From positions 1-64,000 of the forward strand of contig JBFWYG010000018.1 of assembly GCA_050186725.1 (NCBI GenBank): DNA of 64,000 nucleotides, in the 5' to 3' direction. This DNA comes from JADJYF01 sp050186725. GTDB taxonomy: Bacteria > Pseudomonadota > Gammaproteobacteria > Ga0077536. Shown one piece after another: positions 16,623 through 24,150 of the stretch (the stretch's first letter is position 1; every line of letters starts with the position of its first letter). The translations under genes and the position numbers were made by a program. The notes under the pieces were generated by a model. It was not told where the DNA came from and ran no database searches. It saw only the letters and a list, made by a program, of their open reading frames with translations.

Positions 16623-18356
16623 ATGCCGAGCCTGTTACACGCCACGTGCGCCGTTTTCGTTGTGAGCCTGCTCTGCCTGAACGCGGCCGTCGCCGCGGAC
16701 GAGGCCGCTCATGGCGGCAGCCATCAGCACTATGCCGACGAGCCGCGTGCCGCCGCGCCAGGACCCGACGGCGAACTCGCGCCGCGCCTGCAGAACCTGG
16801 GCGATCACCATTTCCCGGTCAGTACCAAGAACGACCAGGCCCAGCGCTTCATCGACCAGGGCCTGAAACTCGCCTACGCGTTCAATCATGCCGAAGCGCG
16901 CCGCGCGTTCCGCGAAGCGGCGCGCCTGGATCCGACCCTCGCCATGGCCTACTGGGGCCAGGCGCTGGTGCTGGGTCCGAACATCAACGCCATGATGCAG
17001 CCGAACGAAGAGCCGCACGCGCAGGAGATGGCGCGCAAGGCGAAATCGCTGGCGGCGAGCGCGACGCCGCGCGAGCAGGCGCTGATCGAAGCGCTGCTGG
17101 CGCGCTATTCAGGGGACGCGGCGGCGCGCAAGGCCAATGACCAGGCCTATGCCAAGGCGATGCATGACGTCTGGCAGCGCTTTCCCGAGGACGACGACAT
17201 CGCCGTGCTGTACATCGAGTCGATGATGGATCTGCGCCCCTGGGGCTACTGGATGCCCGATGGCACGCCGCACGAGGGCACCGCGGAAATCGTCGCGCTG
17301 ACCGAGCGCGTGCTGGCGCGCAATCCCAGGCACCCGGGCGCGCTGCACCTGCACATTCATCTGCTCGAGCCGACCGCGCAGGCGCGCCGCGCCGAGCGCT
17401 CGGCCGACACGCTGCTCACGCTGATGCCGGCCGCCGGTCACATGGTGCACATGCCCTCGCACATCTACCAGCGCGTCGGACGCTACGCGGACGCGATCCG
17501 CAGCAATGAACTCGCGGTGGCGGCGGACGAGGATTACATCTCCCAGTGCCGCGCCCAGGGCCTCTACCCCATGGCCTACTACCCGCACAACATCCACTTC
17601 CTGTGGTTCGCGGCGATGTTCGACGGGCAGCAGGCGCAGGCGCTGACGGCGGCGCGCAAGGTGGCCGCCAAGATCGACGACGCGACGCTTGCCAGCATGC
17701 CGATGCTGGCGGGCTTCCGCGTCGTGCCCTACTGGACCCTGGTGCGCTTCGGGCGCTGGGAGGAGATGCTGAAGGAGCCGGCGCCGCCGGCCAGCAACGA
17801 CTTCCTGACCGGCGCCTGGCACTACGGGCGCGGCGAAGCGTTGGTCGCGACCGGCAAGCTGAATGATGCGAAGCGCGAACTGGCGGCGCTGGACCCGTTG
17901 ATGCAGGCCGACAGCCTGAAGCAGCCCCTGTTCTCGCCAAACACCGCGGGCGCGATCCTCGGCGTCGGACAGCCGGTGCTGAGCGGGCTCGTGGCGGCGG
18001 CCGAGGGGCGCTACGATGCGGCCGTCACCGCGCTCGAACTCGCGGTGCGTCGTGAAGATGCGCTGGTCTACACCGAGCCGTCCGAGTGGGCCTACCCGCC
18101 GCGTCATGCGCTCGCGCGCGTGCTGCTCCAGGCCGGCCGCGCGGCGGAGGCCGAGACCGTGCTGTGGCAGGATCTCGCCGAGCATCCGGAGAACGGCTGG
18201 GCGCTGCACACGCTCGCGCAGGCGCTCCGCGCGCAGCACAAGGACACGCTCGCTGACACCGTTCAGCAACGTTTCGTCAAGGCCTGGAAGCGCGCGGACG
18301 TCAAGCTCGAGGACGTCAAGCCGGGCACGGCGCTGGCCGTCGCCGCGCAGCGCTGA
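16623..18356 (+). CDS. Exported tetratricopeptide-repeat protein
   Basis: Protein of 577 residues with a signal peptide (VFVVSLLCLNAAVAAD, cleavage near residue 25) and a His-rich linker (HGGSHQHY). TPR-like helices are spread along the chain (QGLKLAYAFNHAEARRAFREAARLDP; RYADAIRSNELAVAADEDY; ARVLLQAGRAAEAETVLWQDLAEHPENGWAL in pieces). It probably acts as a periplasmic protein-interaction scaffold. Similar proteins occur next to multicopper or peroxidase genes, but none is here. The start is ATG 16623. Confidence 0.8.
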   Translation: MPSLLHATCAVFVVSLLCLNAAVAADEAAHGGSHQHYADEPRAAAPGPDGELAPRLQNLGDHHFPVSTKNDQAQRFIDQGLKLAYAFNHAEARRAFREAARLDPTLAMAYWGQALVLGPNINAMMQPNEEPHAQEMARKAKSLAASATPREQALIEALLARYSGDAAARKANDQAYAKAMHDVWQRFPEDDDIAVLYIESMMDLRPWGYWMPDGTPHEGTAEIVALTERVLARNPRHPGALHLHIHLLEPTAQARRAERSADTLLTLMPAAGHMVHMPSHIYQRVGRYADAIRSNELAVAADEDYISQCRAQGLYPMAYYPHNIHFLWFAAMFDGQQAQALTAARKVAAKIDDATLASMPMLAGFRVVPYWTLVRFGRWEEMLKEPAPPASNDFLTGAWHYGRGEALVATGKLNDAKRELAALDPLMQADSLKQPLFSPNTAGAILGVGQPVLSGLVAAAEGRYDAAVTALELAVRREDALVYTEPSEWAYPPRHALARVLLQAGRAAEAETVLWQDLAEHPENGWALHTLAQALRAQHKDTLADTVQQRFVKAWKRADVKLEDVKPGTALAVAAQR

Positions 18357-18370
18357 GAGGCGACTGACCG

Positions 18371-19240
18371 ATGTCCACGGCGCTCGAACATCTGATCGAC
18401 GTCCTGACCCTGGAGTCCATCGGGCCGGACCGCTGGCGCGGCCTTGGTTCGCGGGACGATGGCGTCGATGCGACCTACGGCGGTCATATGCTCGGCCAGG
18501 CGACCGCCGCGGCCTGCGCGAGTTGTGCGCCGGAGCGCGTGCTGCATTCGCTCCACGTCTACTTCCTGCGCGGTGGGCAACCGGGCGTGCCCTACGAGTA
18601 CGCTGTCGAGCGCGTGCGCGACGGGCGTTCGTTCAGCACGCGGCGCGTGAGCGCGTGGCAGAACGGACGCCACGTGCTGGAACTCACCGCGTCGTTCAGC
18701 GATGGGGCCGCGGGTCCCTCGCTCGTCGCGGCGCCGCCCGCCGATTTCGCCGCGCTGCCAGCGCCCGCGACGCTCACGAGCTACTCGGAGCTCATGCACG
18801 TGCTCGACCCGCCACCGCTGCCGCTGGAATGGGCGCGGCGTCCGCTCGCGATCGATCTGCGCCCGGTGAATGCGCCGTGGAGCCCGCGCGGTCCGTCCGC
18901 CGCCGGCGGCATCCGCCACTGGATCAGGGCGGTCGCGCCGCTGCCGGACGACGCGGCCCTGCACCGCGCGGCGCTTGCCTACCAGAGCGATGAATCGCTG
19001 GCCGACTGCCTGCTCGTGCCGCAGGGGCTCACCTGGGGCGCGCAGGGTATGACCTTCGTCAGTATCGATCACGCGATGTGGTTCCATCGCCGCATCGATC
19101 TGAACGACTGGCTGTTCGTCGAACAGTGGCCCGGCACGGCGGAACACGGCCGCGGACTGGCGCATGGTCGGGTCTGGTCACGTGCGGGCGAGCTGGTCTG
19201 CAGCTACACCCAGGAAGTGCTGATGCGCCTCGAGGGCTGA
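18371..19240 (+). CDS. tesB: Acyl-CoA thioesterase II
   Basis: Double-hotdog protein of 289 residues. TesB signatures are present: VDATYGGHMLGQATAAA in the first hotdog, HSLHVYFLRGG, and in the second AYQSDESL, SIDHAMWFHRR and GELVCSYTQEVLMR, which hold the Asp, Thr/Ser and Gln of the active site. It hydrolyses acyl-CoA to free fatty acid and CoA. The gene is 14 bases after the TPR gene and convergent with cydB. Confidence 0.92.
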   Translation: MSTALEHLIDVLTLESIGPDRWRGLGSRDDGVDATYGGHMLGQATAAACASCAPERVLHSLHVYFLRGGQPGVPYEYAVERVRDGRSFSTRRVSAWQNGRHVLELTASFSDGAAGPSLVAAPPADFAALPAPATLTSYSELMHVLDPPPLPLEWARRPLAIDLRPVNAPWSPRGPSAAGGIRHWIRAVAPLPDDAALHRAALAYQSDESLADCLLVPQGLTWGAQGMTFVSIDHAMWFHRRIDLNDWLFVEQWPGTAEHGRGLAHGRVWSRAGELVCSYTQEVLMRLEG

Positions 19241-19281
19241 CCCGCTCAGGGCCGCGTCGCTGGTCGCCGCGACCGAAGCAC

Positions 19282-20289
19282 TCAACCGTAGGTCAATGCG
19301 CGGGCCTTACCCCAGAACACGCGGTACATGTAGAACGTGTAGGCGATGATCACCGGCAGCGTGAGCGCGACGCCCACGAACACGAAGTTCAGTGACGCCG
19401 TGCCGATGGCGGCTTCCCAGACCGTCATGCGGCCGATGACGATGTGGGGAAAGATGCTGTAGGCGAGGCCGAAGAAGGCCAGCACGAAGACGAGCACCGT
19501 GGCGGCGAACACCAGCCAGCCGTGGCCGGCCTCGACCAGCGCGGGATGGGTGGAGACCCAGCGCACGGTGAGCAGCGCGAGTCCGGAGACCAGCGGCACC
19601 GGCAGGAGCGCGAAGAAATTCGGCAGCGTGAACCACTTCGCCACCACCGTCGGACTGACCAGCGGCGTGGCGACGGAAATGGCGACGAGGCCGAGCGCCA
19701 TCGGCCACAGGAAGCGTCGCGCCCAGCCGACCGCGCGCCGCTGCAGGTCACCCTCGCACTTCATGATCAGCCAGCCCGCGCCCAGCAGGCAGTAGGCCGC
19801 CGGCAAGGTGAGCGCGACGCCGAGCGCGAAGGCGTGGCCGAGCAGACCGGCCTCGAAGCCGGTGACGTAGTGCCCGAGCATCCAGCCCTGCGCGGAGGCC
19901 GCGAGCAGCGAGCCGGCGAAGAACGCGCGGTTCCAGAACGGCTGGTAGCGTGGTGGCGACTTGACGCGGAAATCGAACGCGACGCCACGCAGGATGAGAC
20001 CGATGAGCATCACCGCCACCGGCAGATACAACGCCTGCAGCACGATGCTGTGCGCCATGGGAAAGGCCACCAGCAGCACGCCGACGCCGAGCACGAGCCA
20101 GGTCTCGTTGGCGTCCCAGAACGGCCCGATGCTGGCGATCATGGTGTCCTTGTCGACGTCGGACGCGGCGGGCAGCAGGAGACCCACGCCGAGGTCGTAG
20201 CCGTCCAGGACGACGTACACCAGGAGCGCGAGTCCCATCACGCCGAGGAACAGCAAGGGCAGCCAGTCGGCCCAGCTCATGCCGAACAT
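19282..20289 (-). CDS. cydB: Cytochrome bd-type quinol oxidase subunit II
   Basis: Integral membrane protein of 335 residues starting at ATG 20289. Typical CydB start (LPLLFLGVMGLALLVYVVLDGYDLGVGLLL) and motifs SIGPFWDANETWLVLGVGVLL and HSIVLQALYLPV. Together with CydA it forms the bd quinol oxidase that reduces oxygen to water in the inner membrane. The start lies one base after the cydA stop, so translation is coupled. No cydX-like peptide was found after it. Confidence 0.95.
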   Translation of the reverse strand: MFGMSWADWLPLLFLGVMGLALLVYVVLDGYDLGVGLLLPAASDVDKDTMIASIGPFWDANETWLVLGVGVLLVAFPMAHSIVLQALYLPVAVMLIGLILRGVAFDFRVKSPPRYQPFWNRAFFAGSLLAASAQGWMLGHYVTGFEAGLLGHAFALGVALTLPAAYCLLGAGWLIMKCEGDLQRRAVGWARRFLWPMALGLVAISVATPLVSPTVVAKWFTLPNFFALLPVPLVSGLALLTVRWVSTHPALVEAGHGWLVFAATVLVFVLAFFGLAYSIFPHIVIGRMTVWEAAIGTASLNFVFVGVALTLPVIIAYTFYMYRVFWGKARALTYG

Positions 20290-20290
20290 C

Positions 20291-21655
20291 TCACACCCCC
20301 GCCTTGCCGAATTCCGCGCCCGTGGCGTCGCCTGCCGGGCGCTGCGCGGGATGTTCGGCCATGTACTTGAGTACGCCCACGTAGGCGACGAGCAGCAGCG
20401 CATAGACCACGAGATAGGCCGTGAGCGTGAAGCCCACGTAGCGTGCGGGCAGGGTGGTCACCACCTCGGCGACGCGCACCTGGCCATAGACGATGAAGGG
20501 CTGGCGGCCAATCTCGGTCACGTACCAGCCGGCGAGCGTCGCGAGCCAGCCGGAGAAACTCATGCCGGCGAGCAGCCACAGCAGGGGCTGCGGCAGGGCG
20601 AGGCGCGCGTTACCACGCTGACGCCATGCCTGCCAGGCGCCGAGCGCGGCCACCAGCAGCATCAGGCTGCCCACGCCCACCATCACGCGAAACGCGAAGA
20701 ACACGGGCGCCACCGGTGGATGGGCGTTGGGGAAGTCGGCGATGCCGGCCAGTTCACCGTCCGCATCGTGGGTCAGGATGAGGCTCGCGAGGCGCGGGAT
20801 CTCGAGCGCGTAGCGCGTGCTGCCGGTCGCTTCGTCGGGCAGGCCGAAGAGCGTCAACGGTGCGCCGCGCTGGCGCTCCCAGATGCCTTCGATGGCGGCG
20901 ATCTTCGCCGGCTGGTGCTCGAGCGTGTTCAAGCCGTGCAGGTCACCGACGAACACCTGCAGAGGGGCGGCCACCGCCACCACCGCGAGCGCGGCCCGCA
21001 GTGCGTGGTGGGTACCGATGGTGTCCACGCGCTTCAGCATCTGCCAGGCACAGAGCCCCAGGATCAGGAAGGAGGCGGTCAGGAAGGAAGCCAGCAGCAC
21101 GTGGGCGAAGCGGTAGGGAAAGGAGGGGTTGAACACGATCGCGAACCAGTCGACCGGCAGAAGACGCCCATCGACCACTTCGTATCCGGCCGGGGTCTGC
21201 ATCCAGGAATTCAGGCTCAGGATCCAGAAGGCGGAGAGCGTGGTGCCGGCGGCGACGAAGAAGGTCGCGGCGAGATGCATGGCGGGCGGCACGCGCTCGC
21301 GGCCGAACAGCATGATGCCGAGGAAGCTCGCCTCGAGAAAGAACGCGGTCAGCACTTCGTAGCCGAGCAGGGGCCCGGCGATGTCGCCCGCGCGCTGCAT
21401 GAAGCCCGGCCAGTTGGTCCCGAACTGGAAGCTCATGACGATGCCGGACACCACGCCGAGCGCGAAGCTCAATGCGAACACCTTGGTCCAGAAGTAGCAG
21501 GTCTGTTCCCAGGCCGGCGCGCGGGTCTGCACGTGGCGCAGGCGGAAATACAGCAGGTACCAGCCGAGCGCGATGGTGATGGTCGGGAACAGGATGTGAA
21601 AGCTGATGTTCGCCGCGAACTGCAGGCGCGACAGCAACAGGACGTCGGCGCTCAT
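20291..21655 (-). CDS. cydA: Cytochrome bd-type quinol oxidase subunit I (CioA-like)
   Basis: Membrane protein of 454 residues. The heme-ligand region RLQFAANISFHILFP carries His20, FPYRFAHVLLASF the second heme His, and GRQPF the conserved quinol-oxidase motif. The periplasmic Q-loop is short (about 40 residues shorter than in E. coli CydA), as in cyanide-insensitive CioA enzymes. It is the second gene of gbsR-cydA-cydB, 16 bases after the regulator. Confidence 0.94.
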   Translation of the reverse strand: MSADVLLLSRLQFAANISFHILFPTITIALGWYLLYFRLRHVQTRAPAWEQTCYFWTKVFALSFALGVVSGIVMSFQFGTNWPGFMQRAGDIAGPLLGYEVLTAFFLEASFLGIMLFGRERVPPAMHLAATFFVAAGTTLSAFWILSLNSWMQTPAGYEVVDGRLLPVDWFAIVFNPSFPYRFAHVLLASFLTASFLILGLCAWQMLKRVDTIGTHHALRAALAVVAVAAPLQVFVGDLHGLNTLEHQPAKIAAIEGIWERQRGAPLTLFGLPDEATGSTRYALEIPRLASLILTHDADGELAGIADFPNAHPPVAPVFFAFRVMVGVGSLMLLVAALGAWQAWRQRGNARLALPQPLLWLLAGMSFSGWLATLAGWYVTEIGRQPFIVYGQVRVAEVVTTLPARYVGFTLTAYLVVYALLLVAYVGVLKYMAEHPAQRPAGDATGAEFGKAGV

Positions 21656-21671
21656 GCTCGGGCTCCCACGC

Positions 21672-22256
21672 TCAGGTCGCGGGGCGCTTGCCGGCCTTCG
21701 CGCGCGCGCCGCCGACCCGTTCCTTGAAGTCCAGCGCGCGTGACACGAGCGTGCCCATGCCCATCAGCTTGCGCGCCGTGTCGGGCGAGAGCTTCTGCAT
21801 CTCGTCGAACCAGCCGAGCAGCAGGCTGATGAGGTCGTACATCGCGCGCATGCGGTCGAGCGCGTAGCGCTCCTGGTCGCTGCCAGGTGCGCCCTGCAGC
21901 GCGCCGCGCAACATGCTGAGCGTCGGTTCGACCTCGCGCCGACGCCGCTCCTCGGCCAGCACGCGAAAGATCTCCCACACGTCCTCCGGCGCCTCGAAGA
22001 ACTCGCGGCGCTCACCGGCCTGGTGGCGCAGCCGCACCAGCCGCCAGGCCTGCAACTCCTTCAGCCCCATGCTGACGTTGGAGCGCGAGAAGCCCAGGGC
22101 AAGAACGATGTCCTCCGCGCTGAGCGCGCGCGGCGACAGGTAGAGCAGGGCGTAGATCTGGCCGACGGTGCGGTTGATGCCCCAGCGGCTGCCCATCTCG
22201 CCGAAGTGGGCGATGAATTCCCGGCTGACCGCGGGCAGGGTGTCGATGTCGCTCAT
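21672..22256 (-). CDS. GbsR/MarR-family transcriptional regulator
   Basis: Protein of 194 residues with a GbsR-type winged helix (about 15-95: FGEMGSRWGINRTVGQIYALLYLS, LSAEDIVLALGFSRSNVSMGLKELQAWRLV in parts) and a helical C-terminal dimerisation part. First gene of the unit with cydA and cydB, so it probably controls oxidase expression and itself. A 22-base palindrome lies 29 bases upstream of its start. The effector is unknown. Confidence 0.9.
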   Translation of the reverse strand: MSDIDTLPAVSREFIAHFGEMGSRWGINRTVGQIYALLYLSPRALSAEDIVLALGFSRSNVSMGLKELQAWRLVRLRHQAGERREFFEAPEDVWEIFRVLAEERRRREVEPTLSMLRGALQGAPGSDQERYALDRMRAMYDLISLLLGWFDEMQKLSPDTARKLMGMGTLVSRALDFKERVGGARAKAGKRPAT

Positions 22257-22284
22257 GGCGCGCAGTATAGCGGCCTATTCCCGT

Positions 22285-22306
22285 AATTTCAGAAATTCCT
22301 GAAATT
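22285..22306. promoter_or_regulatory. Palindromic candidate operator upstream of gbsR-cydAB
   Basis: AATTTCAG at 22285-22292 and its exact complement CTGAAATT at 22299-22306 are separated by AAATTC. It is an AT-rich island in a very GC-rich region, between gbsR (minus) and the PAS gene (plus). Its size and symmetry fit a MarR/GbsR dimer site, so autoregulation is the simplest reading. Confidence 0.65.
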
Positions 22307-22421
22307 TCACAAACGAACGGCCGCAGACCAAGGGCTGCGGGGCGTCGGGCTAAAGGCTAGAACGCGGCCGCCGCTACCCCTGCACGCCTCATCCCGGGCG
22401 CGCGCTCACGGAGCCATCTGC

Positions 22422-22814
22422 ATGAACACGACGCTGTCCCTGACCTTCGCCGACCCTGCCCTGGCCGAGCACCTGCCCGAACTCGACGCCGCGGAGCTCG
22501 ACGAGCTCGAATTCGGCGTAATCGGCTTCGACGAGGCCGGCGTGGTGCGCCTATACAACGCGACCGAATCGAAATACGCCGGCCTGTCGCCGTCGCGCGT
22601 GCTGGACCACCCGCTGTTCACCATCGTCGCGCCGTGCATGAACAACTACCTGGTCGCGCAGCGCTTCGAGGACGCGGCCGCGGCGGCCGAGCCCCTCGAT
22701 GCGACCATCGACTACGTGCTGACGCTGCGCATGCGTCCGGTGAAGGTCAAGCTGCGCCTGCTGGCCGTGCCGGGGGCGGCTCTGCGTTACGTGCTGGTGC
22801 AGCGTCAGCACTGA
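22422..22814 (+). CDS. Photoactive-yellow-protein-like PAS protein
   Basis: Single-domain PAS protein of 130 residues that aligns along its whole length with photoactive yellow protein: LDELEFGVIGFDEAGVVRLYNATE, VAPCMNNYL, then MRPVKVKLRLL. With a constant offset of +3, Tyr45, Glu49 and Cys72 match PYP Tyr42, Glu46 and Cys69, the residues that hold and bind the p-coumaryl chromophore. PYP Thr50 is Ala and Arg52 is Leu here. It lies 10 bases before two cyclic-di-GMP genes, so it is likely their sensory partner. Neither tyrosine ammonia-lyase nor p-coumaryl-CoA ligase is in the window, so photoactivity is unproven; it could also be a non-photoactive homologue. Confidence 0.75.
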   Translation: MNTTLSLTFADPALAEHLPELDAAELDELEFGVIGFDEAGVVRLYNATESKYAGLSPSRVLDHPLFTIVAPCMNNYLVAQRFEDAAAAAEPLDATIDYVLTLRMRPVKVKLRLLAVPGAALRYVLVQRQH

Positions 22815-22824
22815 GGTCGCCGTC

Positions 22825-24150
22825 ATGAGCGCGATGCTCGAGATCCCTGCCGCCGACCTGGCGCGGGAGCACGAGGCGCTGCTGCAGTTCCTCTATCTCG
22901 CCCCGGTGGGGCTGGTGCAGATGCGGTCGGACGGCGAGATCTTGATGATCAACCCGCTGTCGGCCCAACTCCTGATGCCGCTGTCGCGGGACGGCGCGCT
23001 GACCAACCTGTTCGTCGCACTGGAAGACGTCGCGCCCGATCTGCGCCACCAGGTGCAGCAGTTCGACGCGCCCTGGGGCGCGGTATGCGACGGCCTGCGC
23101 CTGCAGCTCCGGCCCACGACGCGCGATGCCCGCGAGCCACAGTTCCTGTCCTTGAGCCTGCTCAAGCTCGACGAGACGCTCCTGATGGCGGTCATCACCG
23201 ACATCAGCGAACAGGTGCGGCGCGAGCGCCTGCTGCGTCAGCACGAGGCGTGGATGAACGCCATCTTCTGCGGCATCAGCGACTATGCCTTGCTGAGCCT
23301 GGACCGCCAGGGACGCATCTGGGACTGGAACGCGAGCATCGCGCGCGTCACCGGCCATGGGGCCGACGCGGTACGCGGCCGGTGCTACTCGCTGTTCTCG
23401 CCCGCGGAAACCTCCACACCTGAGCGCGTGCTCGATCGCCTGCGTGAAGCCGACGCCAACGGCTGGAGCCTGGACGAGGGCTGGCGCCTGCGCGCCGACG
23501 GCAGCCGCTTCTGGGGCAGCATGCTGATCGCGCCGCTCTACGACCGCAAGGGCGGCGCGGGCGAAGAGCTCGCGCTGGCAAGCGATCCCGCCTACTGCCT
23601 GGTGCTGCGCGACATCAGCGAACGCCGCGAGGCGAGCGAGCGGGAGCGGCGCGCGGTGGCGAGCGACCACCTGACGGGGCTCGCCAACCGTCGCGCCTTC
23701 TTCGAGGCGGCGGAACTCGAACTAGAGCGCTGGCGCCGCGCGCCGCGTCCGCTGTCACTCGTGCTGTTCGATGCCGATTGCTTCAAGCAGATCAACGACA
23801 CCCACGGCCACGCCGCGGGCGATGCCGTGCTGCGCGACCTCGCCGAGTGCCTGCTGGATGCGGTGCGCCCGGTCGACCTGGTGGCGCGGATCGGCGGCGA
23901 GGAGTTCGCCATTTTGCTGCCTTCCACCTCGCTTGCCGTCGCCGAAGCGGTCGCCAACCGCGTGCGCGAGGCCGCACAGCGGCGGGAAGTGCCGGTCGAG
24001 GGCTGCACGCTGCGCTACACCTTGAGCGGCGGCGTGGCGGAGTTCGAGCCGTCGGCCGCGACCCTCGATGTGTGGCTGAAGCGCGCTGACGCGGCGCTCT
24101 ACCGGGCCAAGGCCGCGGGTCGCAATCGCATCGAGCGCTGGCAGCCATGA
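22825..24150 (+). CDS. PAS-PAS-GGDEF diguanylate cyclase
   Basis: Protein of 441 residues: PAS 1 (about 15-130; FLYLAPVGLVQM, INPLSAQLLMPLS), PAS 2 (about 145-275; GISDYALLSLDRQGRIWDWN), then a GGDEF domain with HLTGLANRRAFFE, DADCFKQINDTHGH and active-site GGEEF at 357-361. An RxxD inhibitory site (RPVD) stands exactly five residues before GGEEF. It should make cyclic-di-GMP with product inhibition. Soluble; no membrane segments. Its stop overlaps the start of the next gene by 4 bases. Confidence 0.9.
   Translation: MSAMLEIPAADLAREHEALLQFLYLAPVGLVQMRSDGEILMINPLSAQLLMPLSRDGALTNLFVALEDVAPDLRHQVQQFDAPWGAVCDGLRLQLRPTTRDAREPQFLSLSLLKLDETLLMAVITDISEQVRRERLLRQHEAWMNAIFCGISDYALLSLDRQGRIWDWNASIARVTGHGADAVRGRCYSLFSPAETSTPERVLDRLREADANGWSLDEGWRLRADGSRFWGSMLIAPLYDRKGGAGEELALASDPAYCLVLRDISERREASERERRAVASDHLTGLANRRAFFEAAELELERWRRAPRPLSLVLFDADCFKQINDTHGHAAGDAVLRDLAECLLDAVRPVDLVARIGGEEFAILLPSTSLAVAEAVANRVREAAQRREVPVEGCTLRYTLSGGVAEFEPSAATLDVWLKRADAALYRAKAAGRNRIERWQP

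Noticed and set aside
17109..18269. 386-codon minus-strand frame opposite the TPR gene
   Set aside because: Shadow frame; the TPR protein has a signal peptide and repeats.
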